Shown: piece by piece, positions 8,475 through 16,703 of the stretch
Layout of the letters: every line of letters begins with the position of its first letter
Numbering within the stretch: position 1 is the stretch's first letter
Source: Deltaproteobacteria bacterium
GTDB taxonomy: Bacteria > Myxococcota_A > UBA9160 > UBA4427
Reading direction: 5' to 3'
NCBI GenBank assembly: GCA_029261855.1
Contig: JAJDAN010000077.1
Coordinates: 49,610 to 113,609, forward strand
Length of the DNA: 64,000 bases
Notes under the pieces: model-generated
Seen by the model: the letters and a program-made list of their open reading frames with translations, nothing else
Database searches by the model: none
Told to the model about the DNA's origin: nothing
Position numbers and translations under genes: made by a program

Positions 8475-11400
8475 CTAGCTCGACGTCGAGCCGCGAGCCA
8501 CGCGCCGGCTCAGCCGCAGCGCGAACGCGAGGCTCAGCGCCAGCAACACGCCTGTGCCCGGCTCGGGCACCATGCCCGAAACCGGCGCCAACATGCCGCC
8601 GCCTGTGAGGGCGTAGCTCTGAGCGCCCAGGTAGTCGTTCCCGGAGAGCGCGGCGTTGTAGTAGAGGTTCATGCCATCGGCACTCGTGATATCGGCCAGC
8701 TGGCCGAGGCCGTCGGCCAGGACCAACAACCCGACGTAGAGCGCTCCGCCCGACGCCGCGTCTCCGTCCATCAGCGCGAGCGCTTGCCCTGCACCCAGGG
8801 TAAAGGTGCCCCAGGCGAAGTTGTCGTCGTAGCCGGCGGCGACCGCGCCGACATCCACGCCCGTGTACGCGAGCTGGTGATAGTCGTCACCTCCCGCCGC
8901 GAACACGAGCTCGGCCGCGTCGGTCCCCCACAGCACGCTCGCCTCGCTGCTGCTCAACAGGTCGCCCGTCACGATGAAGCGGTCGCCTTCCCCGCCCTGC
9001 AGCGCACCTGTCGCGCCCAGCACGAGGTCGGCGTAGTTGTTGTCCGACGGATCGCTCAGGAAGAGGCCGTTTTCCGTATATGTGCCCGCGAAGGTCACGT
9101 TGGCATCGGTCGTCTTGAAGACCCCGAAGTTCGTGACGTCGTCGGTGAAGACGGCCGTCGAGTATGCCACCTCGATCTGCTGCCCCAGCTGGTTGCTGAC
9201 CGTCCCCACCACCGTCGAGGTCCCGCCCGTCAGGGTGACGTCCCCTGCGTTGGTGAGACCGCCCGTGCGCAGCACGCCGTAGCCCGAGATCTGGCCGTTG
9301 TTGGTCATCGCGTTCAGGTTGTTGTCGAAGGTGCCGCCCGACAAGCTGATGATGCCTTCGCTGCTGGCGAGCCCACTGTTCATCAGCAGCTTGTCGCCGG
9401 TCGAGGCGGCGATCAGACCGAGGCTGGTGTTGCTGACGTTCCCACTGAAGATGAGCGTGCCCTGGCGCGCCTCGATGATGCCGTCGTTCACGACGTCGTT
9501 GTAGACGTGCCCCCAGCCCTCGATGGTGTTGAAGTTGTGGATGTCACCGCCAATCAGGTTTGCGGCGTTCGCGGCCATCTGCACGACGCCCGTGTTGTCG
9601 AAATCCTGGACGATGTTGGTGGTCCCGCTCTCGACGACGACGGAGCCGCCGGCATTGTCGAAGCCGTTGGCCAGCACGCCGCTGCCCGTCACCACGCCGC
9701 CGAAGGAGTTCACCACGTTGGCGGGACCGAGCAGGGTGCCCTGGTTGAGGTCGAGGGTGCCGCCGTTCGCCAGGTCGCCGCCGTTCAGCCACAGCTGCCC
9801 GAAGTTCGCGACGGGCAGGTAGCCGTAGTTCGCGTTCGCACCCGTGTTGTCGATCGACTCACCCGAAGCGCTCGTGAGCGTGCCGTAGTTGACGAAGCCC
9901 CCGGTGCCGCCCAGGGTGCCGCCGCTGTTCAGGTTCATTTGCGCGTAGTTGGTGAGCGTGCCGGCGCCCTGCAGGATCCCGTCTACCGTGAGCGTCGACC
10001 AGTTCGCGAGACCCTGCCCGTTCAGGGTCATGGTCTCTGTGGATGAGATGGTGTGGGCCGCCTCGTTCTCGAGCCCGTCGCCGGCGATCCACTCGTTCTG
10101 CACGAGCGAGAGGTTCATGACCCCCTGGTTGAGCATGCGGCCGGAAAAGGTGCCGCCGTAGTAGTCGTAGGTGCCCTGGTTCTGGAGGGTCCCGTAGACG
10201 GTGGACGTGGGGTACTGCTCGATGAATGTCGCGTCCAGCGTGCCGCCGCTCTGGGTGAAGGTGGCGCCGCCACCACTGATGCCCAGGTACAGATTCGTGG
10301 TCTCCAGCAGGCCTGCCTGCAGGTCGTAGCTGCCTTGTGACGGCAAGGTCGCTTCGAGACTCACGAAAACGTCGGTGGCGGTGGCCGTGCCGCCCGTCTG
10401 GGTGAAGCTCCCGGTATTCTCCCATCCGACGACGATCTCGGGGCTGTTGAGGTTGCCTCCGGAGAGTTCGTAGCTTCCCTCGCCGGTGGTGAGGTAGCCG
10501 AGCCTGAGAAGCGCCCCGACCTGGTTCGTGCCGCCGCTCTGCACGAAGCTGCCCGACCCGCCGTAGCCGACCATCTGGACGGGTGCTTGCAGCTCGCCGC
10601 CCGACAAGTCGTAGCTGCCCTGACCCAGCACGCCGTAGCCCAGGTAGAGGAGGTTCGAGACGTTATGCGTGCCGCCAGTTTGCACGAAGCTTCCGTCACC
10701 GGACGCGCCGATCACCTCGACGTCCCCGAACAGCTGTCCGCTTCCGGACAGGTCGTAGCTGCCCACGGCGCCGTTCGCGTTGCCGATGGTGAGGCTTCCG
10801 TTGGTGACGTCGTGGCTGCCGCCGGACTGGGTGAAGGCCCCGGTCCCGAAGACGCCGATGTCTTCGAAGGTTCCGACAGTGAGGCTTCCTCCCTGGAGGT
10901 CGTAGCTGCCGTCTCCGGTCGTGTCGCTGCCCAACAGGAGCGAGCCGGTGGTGGTGTGGTCTCCGGCGGTCTGGGTGAAGGTTCCGGTTCCCAGGTCACC
11001 GAGCTGAACGTCCTGGCCCGAGAGGCTTCCGCCGGACAGGTCGTAGCTGCCCGATGCGCCCGCGTTCACGCCGATCTCGAGCAGCGTCCCAAAGGCGTTG
11101 GTGCCGCCGGTCTGGGTGAAGCTGCCGGTGCCGCTGTTGCCGATGGCCTCGGTGGGTGCCGATAGCTCCCCGCTGCCCGACAGGGTGTAGCTCCCGCTTC
11201 CCTGGGACAGTGTCCCGACGGCGAGTTGGTTCGCCAGAGTGTTGGTGCCGCCGGTGTGGGTAAAGGTGCCGGTGCCGTCGAGGCCGACGTTCAGCGTGTC
11301 GGCCGAGAGGTCTCCGCCGGAGAGCGTGTAGCTGCCGTCGCTGGCCGCGCCGAAGGCGAGGTTCAGCAGCGTCGCGTTGTGCGTTCCGCCCGTCTGGGTA

Positions 11401-14400
11401 AACGAGGCGGTTCCCGCGCTGCCGATGGTCTCGGCACCGATCGAGAAGCTCTGGCCTGCACCCTGGGTGTACGACGAGCTGGACGCCGGGGCGAAGGCCA
11501 TGTTGAAGGTGTCGACGTTGAACGAGCCGGCGGTTCCGCCCTGCAGGTCGAGGCTGCCACCGTCGAGGTTGAAGGTGCTTTGACCCGACCCGGATGCGAC
11601 GTTGCCGCCGATCGAGAGGGTTCCACCCGAGAGCGTGTAGGTGCCCTGGCTCGCTGCGTTGGCGGCCAGATCGAGATTGCCCGTGACGTCGTGGGTGCCG
11701 CCGCTCTGGCTGAAGACGCCTGTCCCGTTGAAACCGACGTAGGTCGTGCCGACGACGTCGAGGTTGCCAGTGCCCGAAAGGTCGTAGCTGCCGAAGCTGT
11801 TCGTGCCCGCCGAGACGAGGAGAGCGTTCGAGATGTCGTAGCTCCCGCCGCTGTGGGTGAAGATGCCCGTCCCGACGTTGCCGACGTAGCCCGACTCGCT
11901 CGAGAGCTCGCCGCCCGTGAGGTCGTAGCTGGCCTGGCTGTCGGTCTCGTATGCGAGGATCAGGGAGTTCGTGATCTGGTTGCTGCCGCCGCTCTGGATG
12001 AAACTTCCGGTTCCGAAGTTGCCGACGTATTCGTAGGAAGCCGACAGCGAGCCCCCGGAGAGGTCGTACTGGCCGTCTCCGGACACGTCCTCGGTGCCGA
12101 TATAGAGCGTGCCAGTAACGCCGTGGCTGCCGCCGGTCTGGTCGAAGCTGCCCTGTCCGAAGCGGCCGACGTGAGTGTCGGTGGTGGAGAGATCGCCCGT
12201 CCCGGAGAGTGTGTAGGTGCCGTCGCCGCCTACCTGGTTGCCGACCCACAGGGTGGGTGCCCCGCTGATCGTCCCCCCGCTGTGGGTGAAGGTGCCCGTG
12301 CCGGCGTTGCCGACCAGGATGTCGGCGGCCTGGAGGTTTCCGGTTCCCGACAGCGCGTAGCTGCCGGTACCGAGGTTCGCGATCAACAGCGAGTTCGAGA
12401 CGACGTGGGTCCCGCCCGTCTGCGTGAAGGAGCCGGTCCCAGCGTTGCCGACCGTGGTCTGCTGGGACGAGAGATCGCCTCCGGAGAGCTGGTAGCTGCC
12501 CTGTCCCGTTGCGTCGAGGCCCAGGTCCAGTCCTCCGCCGACGGCGTTGGTGCCGCCCGTCTGAGTGAAGGTCGACGTACCGCCCTTGCCGATGGTCTCG
12601 GTGAAGACCGAGATTGCTTCCGAAGTGTTGAGGGTGAAGTTCGACGTGGTGCCGGCAGCCCACGCGAAGCCCAGCTCGTCGACGTCGAAGTCGGCGGTCT
12701 GGTTGATGTCGAGCACACCTCGGCTCGTGCTGTTGATGAGCAACGAGCCGCCATCGAAGTAGAGGGCGCCGTGGCCGGGGCCGTTGACGATCGAGCCGCC
12801 GACGTCGAGGGTGCCGCCTTCGAGCACGTAGGTACCGTCGCCGGTGCCACTGAGGGCGCCGAGGCTCAGGTCCGTCGTGATGTCGTTGGTGCTGCCGCTC
12901 TGGACGAAGACGCCGGTGCCGGAGCGGCCGACCTCCACGACGTTGGGCGTGAGGGTGCCCGCGGAGAGCTCGTAGCTGCCGCTGCCGCCGTCGTTGGCTC
13001 CCACCAGCAGGCTGCCCACGTCGTGGGTCCCGCCAGTCTGCAGGAACGAGCCCTGGCCGTCGCTTCCCACGACAGTCGCGTTCGAGTCGAGCACCCCCGC
13101 CCCCGAGAGGTCGTAGCTGCCCTGACCACCGGGATTGAGTCCAAGCCAGAGGCTCGACGTGACCGTGTTGATCCCGCCGCTGTGGCTGTAGGATCCCGTG
13201 CCCCCCGCGCCGATGTACTCGACGAAGGCGTCGTTCGAGCCGCCACTCTGAACGAAGGAGCCGCTTCCGATTCGTCCGACGAACTCGCCTAGGGCGGTGA
13301 GGGTCCCACTCGAGAGGTCGTAGGTGCCCTCGCCGGTGGCCTGGTCCCCGACGTAGAGGTTCGCGCCGGTGAGATCGTGCGCTCCACCGGTCTGCGTGAA
13401 GCTTCCGCTTCCGCTACTTCCGACGATGGTCCACATCGGCGAGTCGAGAAGCCCGCCCGACAGCGCGTAGCTCCCGTCACTCCCCGCGACCGAGCCGATA
13501 CTGAGTTCGTTCGTGAGGGTGTTCGTGCCGCCACTGTGCGTGAAGCTGCCGGTTCCGAGGAACCCGACATATTCGGCGAAGGCACTCAGGCTACCGCCCG
13601 AGAGATCGTAGCTGCCGTCGCCGCCGGCCATGCTTCCGAGCTCGAGCCAGTTGCTGAGAACATGGGCCCCGCCGGTCTGGACGAAGCTGCCCGTTCCCTG
13701 CTCCCCGATGAAGGCGTCGAAGGTTCCCAGGCTCGCCGTCCCCGCGAGCTCGTAGCTGCCTTCGCCGGTCGCGTCGACGCCCAGGCGCAGAGTCGTGACC
13801 GTGTTCGTGCCGCCGTTCTGGGTAAAGCTGCCCGTCCCGGATAGACCGATCCGTTGTGTGGGTGCGATCAGGCTTCCGCTGGCCAGCTCGTAGCTGCCAC
13901 TGCCTCCGATATTGTTTCCGAGCTCGAGCACGCCCGCGCTGTGGCTGCCACCGTTCTGGAAGAAGCTTCCGGCCCCCGAGACGCCGATGACCTCGATCCC
14001 CGTCGACACGCTCTGTCCGGCGTTGAGCGTGAAGGACCCGTTCGAAGCGGGGGCGGCGCCGATCCGGAAGGCGTCCACGGCTGTCGAGCCGGCGGTACCG
14101 CCCTGGAGCTCCACGGTGCCGCCGTTGATCGTGAGGACGCTGCTGCCGGCGCCGTTGGTGATGTTTCCACCGATCGCGAGGCTGCCGCCGTCGATCGTGA
14201 GGCCGCTGCTGCCGGAGCCGGTGCTGATGTCTCCACCGACCGCGAGACTTCCACCCGAGAGCGTGTAGGTTCCGTTGCTCCCCGCGTTGGCGGCCAGATC
14301 GAGATTGCCCGTGACGTCGTGGGTACCGCCGCTCTGGCTGAAGACGCCCGTCCCGTTGAAGCCGACGTAGGTCGTGCCGACGACGTCGAGGCTGCCGGTG

Positions 14401-16481
14401 CCCGAGAGGTCGTAGCTGCCGAAGCTGTTCGTGCCCGCCGAGACGAGCAGAGCATTCGCGACGTCGTAGCTGCCGCCGCTGTGGGTGAAGGTGCCCGTCC
14501 CGACGTTGCCGACGTAGCCCGACTCGCTCGAGAGCTCGCCGCCCGTGAGGTCGTAGCTGGCCTGACTGCCGGTCTCGTATGCGAGGATCAGGGAGTTCGT
14601 GACCTGGTTGCTGCCGCCGCTCTGGGTGAACCCGCCCGACCCGAAGTTGCCGACGTATTCGTAGGAGGCCGCCAGCGAGCCCCCGGAGAGGTCGTAGCTG
14701 CCCTGGCCATCGGCGTTCAGGCCGAGGTGGAGATCGCCGGTGCCCAGGTCATGGGTCCCGCCCGTCTGGGTGAAGGCTCCGGTTCCCGAGAGGCCGATCC
14801 ACTCCGTGGTGTTCACCGTCAGGGTTCCGGTCCCCGATAGCTCGTAGCTGCCGTCGCCGCTGGCCGCGTAGCCGAGGTAGACCAGGTTGGCGACCTGGTC
14901 ACCGCCGGACTGGACGAAGCTCCCGGACCCCGAGGCGCCGATCACGACGGCATCCGAGATGACCGAGCCCGCGGAGAGGTCGTAGCTGCCTACTGCCCCC
15001 GCTGCGTTGCCGACGGTGAGGCTCCCGCCGGTGACGTCGTTGGTGCCGCCCGTCTGGGTGAAGCTGCCGCTGCCGAAGACGCCGATGTCCTCGAAGCCTG
15101 CCTGCAGGGTCCCGCCCTGGAGGTCGTAGCTGCCGTCGCCGGTCGGCTCGCCGCCCAGCTCCAGGCTGGTGCCGGCAGCGTGGGTTCCGTTCGTCTGGGT
15201 GAAGCTGCCGACTCCGTTCTCTCCCACGGTCGTGCTCGCGGTCGAGAGACTGCCACCCGACAGGTCGTAGCTGCCGTCGGAGCCGGCACCATTGCCGATG
15301 ATCAGCGCGGAGTTCACGCTGTTGGTTCCGCCGGTCTGGGTGAAGCTTCCAGTCCCGAGCCCGCCCACGCTCTGGTTGTCGGCCGTGACGCCCTGACCCG
15401 CGGCGAGGTCGAAGCTGCCGTTCGTGCCGTTCGCGTCACCGACGTTGAAGGTCCCGACATCGATCGACCCGCTGGTGCCGCCGCCGAGGGTCAGGGTGCC
15501 CCCGTCGATGTTCAGCAGGCTCGTGGGGGTCCCCGAGATGCCCGTCCCGACGATGAGGCTTCCGCCCGTCAAGGTCAGGTCTCCGGTTCCGGTCACGCCC
15601 AGGTTGATCTGCGAGACGTCGGCCGTGCCTCCCGTCTGGGTGAAGCTGCCGGCGCCCGTGTCGCCCAGGGTCAGGGTCGTCGCCGAAAGGCTCCCGCTTC
15701 CCGACAGGTCGTAGCTGCCGGTGCCTCCATTCCCGACCCGGAGCGTCGCGCTCACGGTGTGCGTCCCGCCGTCCTGGGCGAAGCTGCCGTTGCCGCTTCC
15801 GCCGACGTAGGCGTCCGTCGTCGCGAGGCTTCCTCCCGAGAGCGCGTAGGCACCGTCACCGCTCGCCCCGTTGCCCACGAATAGGCTCGTCGTGGTGTTC
15901 GATCCGCCGCTCTGGACGAAGTTGCCCGTGCCCGAGTCGCCCACGTACTGGGAACTCGACGAAAGCACGCCCGTCCCCGAGAGGTCGTAGCTTCCGTCGC
16001 CGCCGCCGCTCTGACCGAGATAGAGCGCGCCGTTCACCGTGTGCGTGCCGCCGCTCTGAACGAAGCTTCCGGTGCCGTCGTCACCGACCGTGATGGTATT
16101 CGTCTCCAGCGCGTCCTGGGACTGCACGACCGTGATCGTGCCCGCCGCGTCCGCGTCGATGAGGACCGAGTTCAGGACCGGGTTGACGGCGTTCTGGTAG
16201 GTGATGGTGCGATCGGTGCTGTCCGCGAACGTGATGACCGCGTCGTCGCCGCCGGTCGGTACCGTCGTCGGATTCCAGTTTCCGGCGACGTCCCACAGAC
16301 CGTCGTTCGCGTTCCAGCTGATCGTCGCCGCAGTGACGCTATGCGCGGGCACGAAGGTGCTGAGTGCGAAGGTCGAGACGATCAGCAGCGCGACGGCCGC
16401 GCGTGAGATCCCGTTGCCCCAGATCTGCGGAGTCGACTGCACGAAGCTCGACACCCGGACCCGCGTGAGGATGCGCTGCAT
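8475..16481 (-). CDS. Giant beta-strand-repeat PEP-CTERM surface protein (2668 aa)
   Basis: Predicted surface or matrix protein. The ATG at 16481 is chosen because TTGGAGG lies 6 bases upstream and an export signal follows (VALLIVSTFALSTFVPAHSVTA); an in-frame start at 16559 would only add a non-coding-like prefix. About 2000 residues are tandem units of roughly 23 + 25 residues with the pattern GTGSFTQTGGTHxV...LxLG then GSYDLSGGSLS...YVG, a repetitive beta-helix expected to form a long fibre. A diverged domain follows (about 2090-2640) and a canonical PEP-CTERM tail (VPEPGTGVLLALSLAFALRL plus Arg residues) for exosortase-type sorting. Two segments (11624-12068 and 14252-14696) are a recent internal duplication. 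No autotransporter barrel is present. Specific function unknown. Confidence 0.88.
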   Translation of the reverse strand: MQRILTRVRVSSFVQSTPQIWGNGISRAAVALLIVSTFALSTFVPAHSVTAATISWNANDGLWDVAGNWNPTTVPTGGDDAVITFADSTDRTITYQNAVNPVLNSVLIDADAAGTITVVQSQDALETNTITVGDDGTGSFVQSGGTHTVNGALYLGQSGGGDGSYDLSGTGVLSSSSQYVGDSGTGNFVQSGGSNTTTSLFVGNGASGDGAYALSGGSLATTDAYVGGSGNGSFAQDGGTHTVSATLRVGNGGTGSYDLSGSGSLSATTLTLGDTGAGSFTQTGGTADVSQINLGVTGTGDLTLTGGSLIVGTGISGTPTSLLNIDGGTLTLGGGTSGSIDVGTFNVGDANGTNGSFDLAAGQGVTADNQSVGGLGTGSFTQTGGTNSVNSALIIGNGAGSDGSYDLSGGSLSTASTTVGENGVGSFTQTNGTHAAGTSLELGGEPTGDGSYDLQGGTLQAGFEDIGVFGSGSFTQTGGTNDVTGGSLTVGNAAGAVGSYDLSAGSVISDAVVIGASGSGSFVQSGGDQVANLVYLGYAASGDGSYELSGTGTLTVNTTEWIGLSGTGAFTQTGGTHDLGTGDLHLGLNADGQGSYDLSGGSLAASYEYVGNFGSGGFTQSGGSNQVTNSLILAYETGSQASYDLTGGELSSESGYVGNVGTGTFTHSGGSYDVANALLVSAGTNSFGSYDLSGTGSLDVVGTTYVGFNGTGVFSQSGGTHDVTGNLDLAANAGSNGTYTLSGGSLAVGGDISTGSGSSGLTIDGGSLAIGGNITNGAGSSVLTINGGTVELQGGTAGSTAVDAFRIGAAPASNGSFTLNAGQSVSTGIEVIGVSGAGSFFQNGGSHSAGVLELGNNIGGSGSYELASGSLIAPTQRIGLSGTGSFTQNGGTNTVTTLRLGVDATGEGSYELAGTASLGTFDAFIGEQGTGSFVQTGGAHVLSNWLELGSMAGGDGSYDLSGGSLSAFAEYVGFLGTGSFTHSGGTNTLTNELSIGSVAGSDGSYALSGGLLDSPMWTIVGSSGSGSFTQTGGAHDLTGANLYVGDQATGEGTYDLSSGTLTALGEFVGRIGSGSFVQSGGSNDAFVEYIGAGGTGSYSHSGGINTVTSSLWLGLNPGGQGSYDLSGAGVLDSNATVVGSDGQGSFLQTGGTHDVGSLLVGANDGGSGSYELSAGTLTPNVVEVGRSGTGVFVQSGSTNDITTDLSLGALSGTGDGTYVLEGGTLDVGGSIVNGPGHGALYFDGGSLLINSTSRGVLDINQTADFDVDELGFAWAAGTTSNFTLNTSEAISVFTETIGKGGTSTFTQTGGTNAVGGGLDLGLDATGQGSYQLSGGDLSSQQTTVGNAGTGSFTQTGGTHVVSNSLLIANLGTGSYALSGTGNLQAADILVGNAGTGTFTHSGGTISGAPTLWVGNQVGGDGTYTLSGTGDLSTTDTHVGRFGQGSFDQTGGSHGVTGTLYIGTEDVSGDGQYDLSGGSLSASYEYVGNFGTGSFIQSGGSNQITNSLILAYETDSQASYDLTGGELSSESGYVGNVGTGIFTHSGGSYDISNALLVSAGTNSFGSYDLSGTGNLDVVGTTYVGFNGTGVFSQSGGTHDVTGNLDLAANAASQGTYTLSGGTLSIGGNVASGSGQSTFNLDGGSLDLQGGTAGSFNVDTFNMAFAPASSSSYTQGAGQSFSIGAETIGSAGTASFTQTGGTHNATLLNLAFGAASDGSYTLSGGDLSADTLNVGLDGTGTFTHTGGTNTLANQLAVGTLSQGSGSYTLSGSGELSAPTEAIGNSGTGSFTQTGGTNAFGTLLEIGVNAGASGSYDLSGGSLSGQDVQLGDLGTGTFTQTAGDHTTTGSLLLGSDTTGDGSYDLQGGSLTVGTFEDIGVFGTGAFTQSGGSHDVTNGSLTIGNANGAVGSYDLSGSGQLFGDVEVIGASGDGSFVQTGGTHNVSNLLYLGYGVLGQGSYDLSGGELQAPVQMVGYGGSGSFVQSGGTNQVGALLRLGYLTTGEGSYELSGGNLNSPEIVVGWENTGSFTQTGGTATATDVFVSLEATLPSQGSYDLQAGLLETTNLYLGISGGGATFTQSGGTLDATFIEQYPTSTVYGTLQNQGTYDYYGGTFSGRMLNQGVMNLSLVQNEWIAGDGLENEAAHTISSTETMTLNGQGLANWSTLTVDGILQGAGTLTNYAQMNLNSGGTLGGTGGFVNYGTLTSASGESIDNTGANANYGYLPVANFGQLWLNGGDLANGGTLDLNQGTLLGPANVVNSFGGVVTGSGVLANGFDNAGGSVVVESGTTNIVQDFDNTGVVQMAANAANLIGGDIHNFNTIEGWGHVYNDVVNDGIIEARQGTLIFSGNVSNTSLGLIAASTGDKLLMNSGLASSEGIISLSGGTFDNNLNAMTNNGQISGYGVLRTGGLTNAGDVTLTGGTSTVVGTVSNQLGQQIEVAYSTAVFTDDVTNFGVFKTTDANVTFAGTYTENGLFLSDPSDNNYADLVLGATGALQGGEGDRFIVTGDLLSSSEASVLWGTDAAELVFAAGGDDYHQLAYTGVDVGAVAAGYDDNFAWGTFTLGAGQALALMDGDAASGGALYVGLLVLADGLGQLADITSADGMNLYYNAALSGNDYLGAQSYALTGGGMLAPVSGMVPEPGTGVLLALSLAFALRLSRRVARGSTSS
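11624..12068 (-). repeat. Copy 1 of a 445-bp internal duplication in the giant repeat gene
   Basis: This block and 14252-14696 align without gaps at a constant offset of 2628 bp and differ at only a few percent of positions. It encodes about 148 residues including YVGFNGTGVFSQSGGTHDV and LILAYETDSQASYDLTGG. Other repeat units of the gene are far more diverged, so the duplication, or a gene-conversion event, is recent. Confidence 0.85.
14252..14696 (-). repeat. Copy 2 of a 445-bp internal duplication in the giant repeat gene
   Basis: Partner of 11624-12068. The block encodes YVGFNGTGVFSQSGGTHDV and LILAYETGSQASYDLTGG. The two copies are in the same orientation and reading frame, so homologous recombination between them would delete or duplicate exactly 2628 bp (876 codons) without shifting the frame. 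Confidence 0.85.
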
Positions 16482-16703
16482 GGCGAACCTCCAACGGCTG
16501 GCTCCGCTCTGGTCGGTCACGTCCTTCGCGCTGCGGGTGACACCTCCGGGCGGCTCCATCCGGCGATTCCCACTCGATCGATCAATGGAGCGGGAGTTTC
16601 GGTCATACTAAGAACCGCTCGTCTTCGAAGTCAAGCAGAAGCGACAAGCGGGGTCGCGGTGCTGGCGTCGCGTGGAACTGAACACACCCAAGTGAGGGGC
16701 GGG

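Noticed and set aside
8259..10046. 595-codon plus-strand frame opposite the giant repeat gene, and a similar one at 11226-13292
   Set aside because: Mirror images of the repetitive high-GC gene on the other strand; their products are Arg/Val/Ala-rich with no domain, and repeat periodicity and signal peptide fit only the minus strand.
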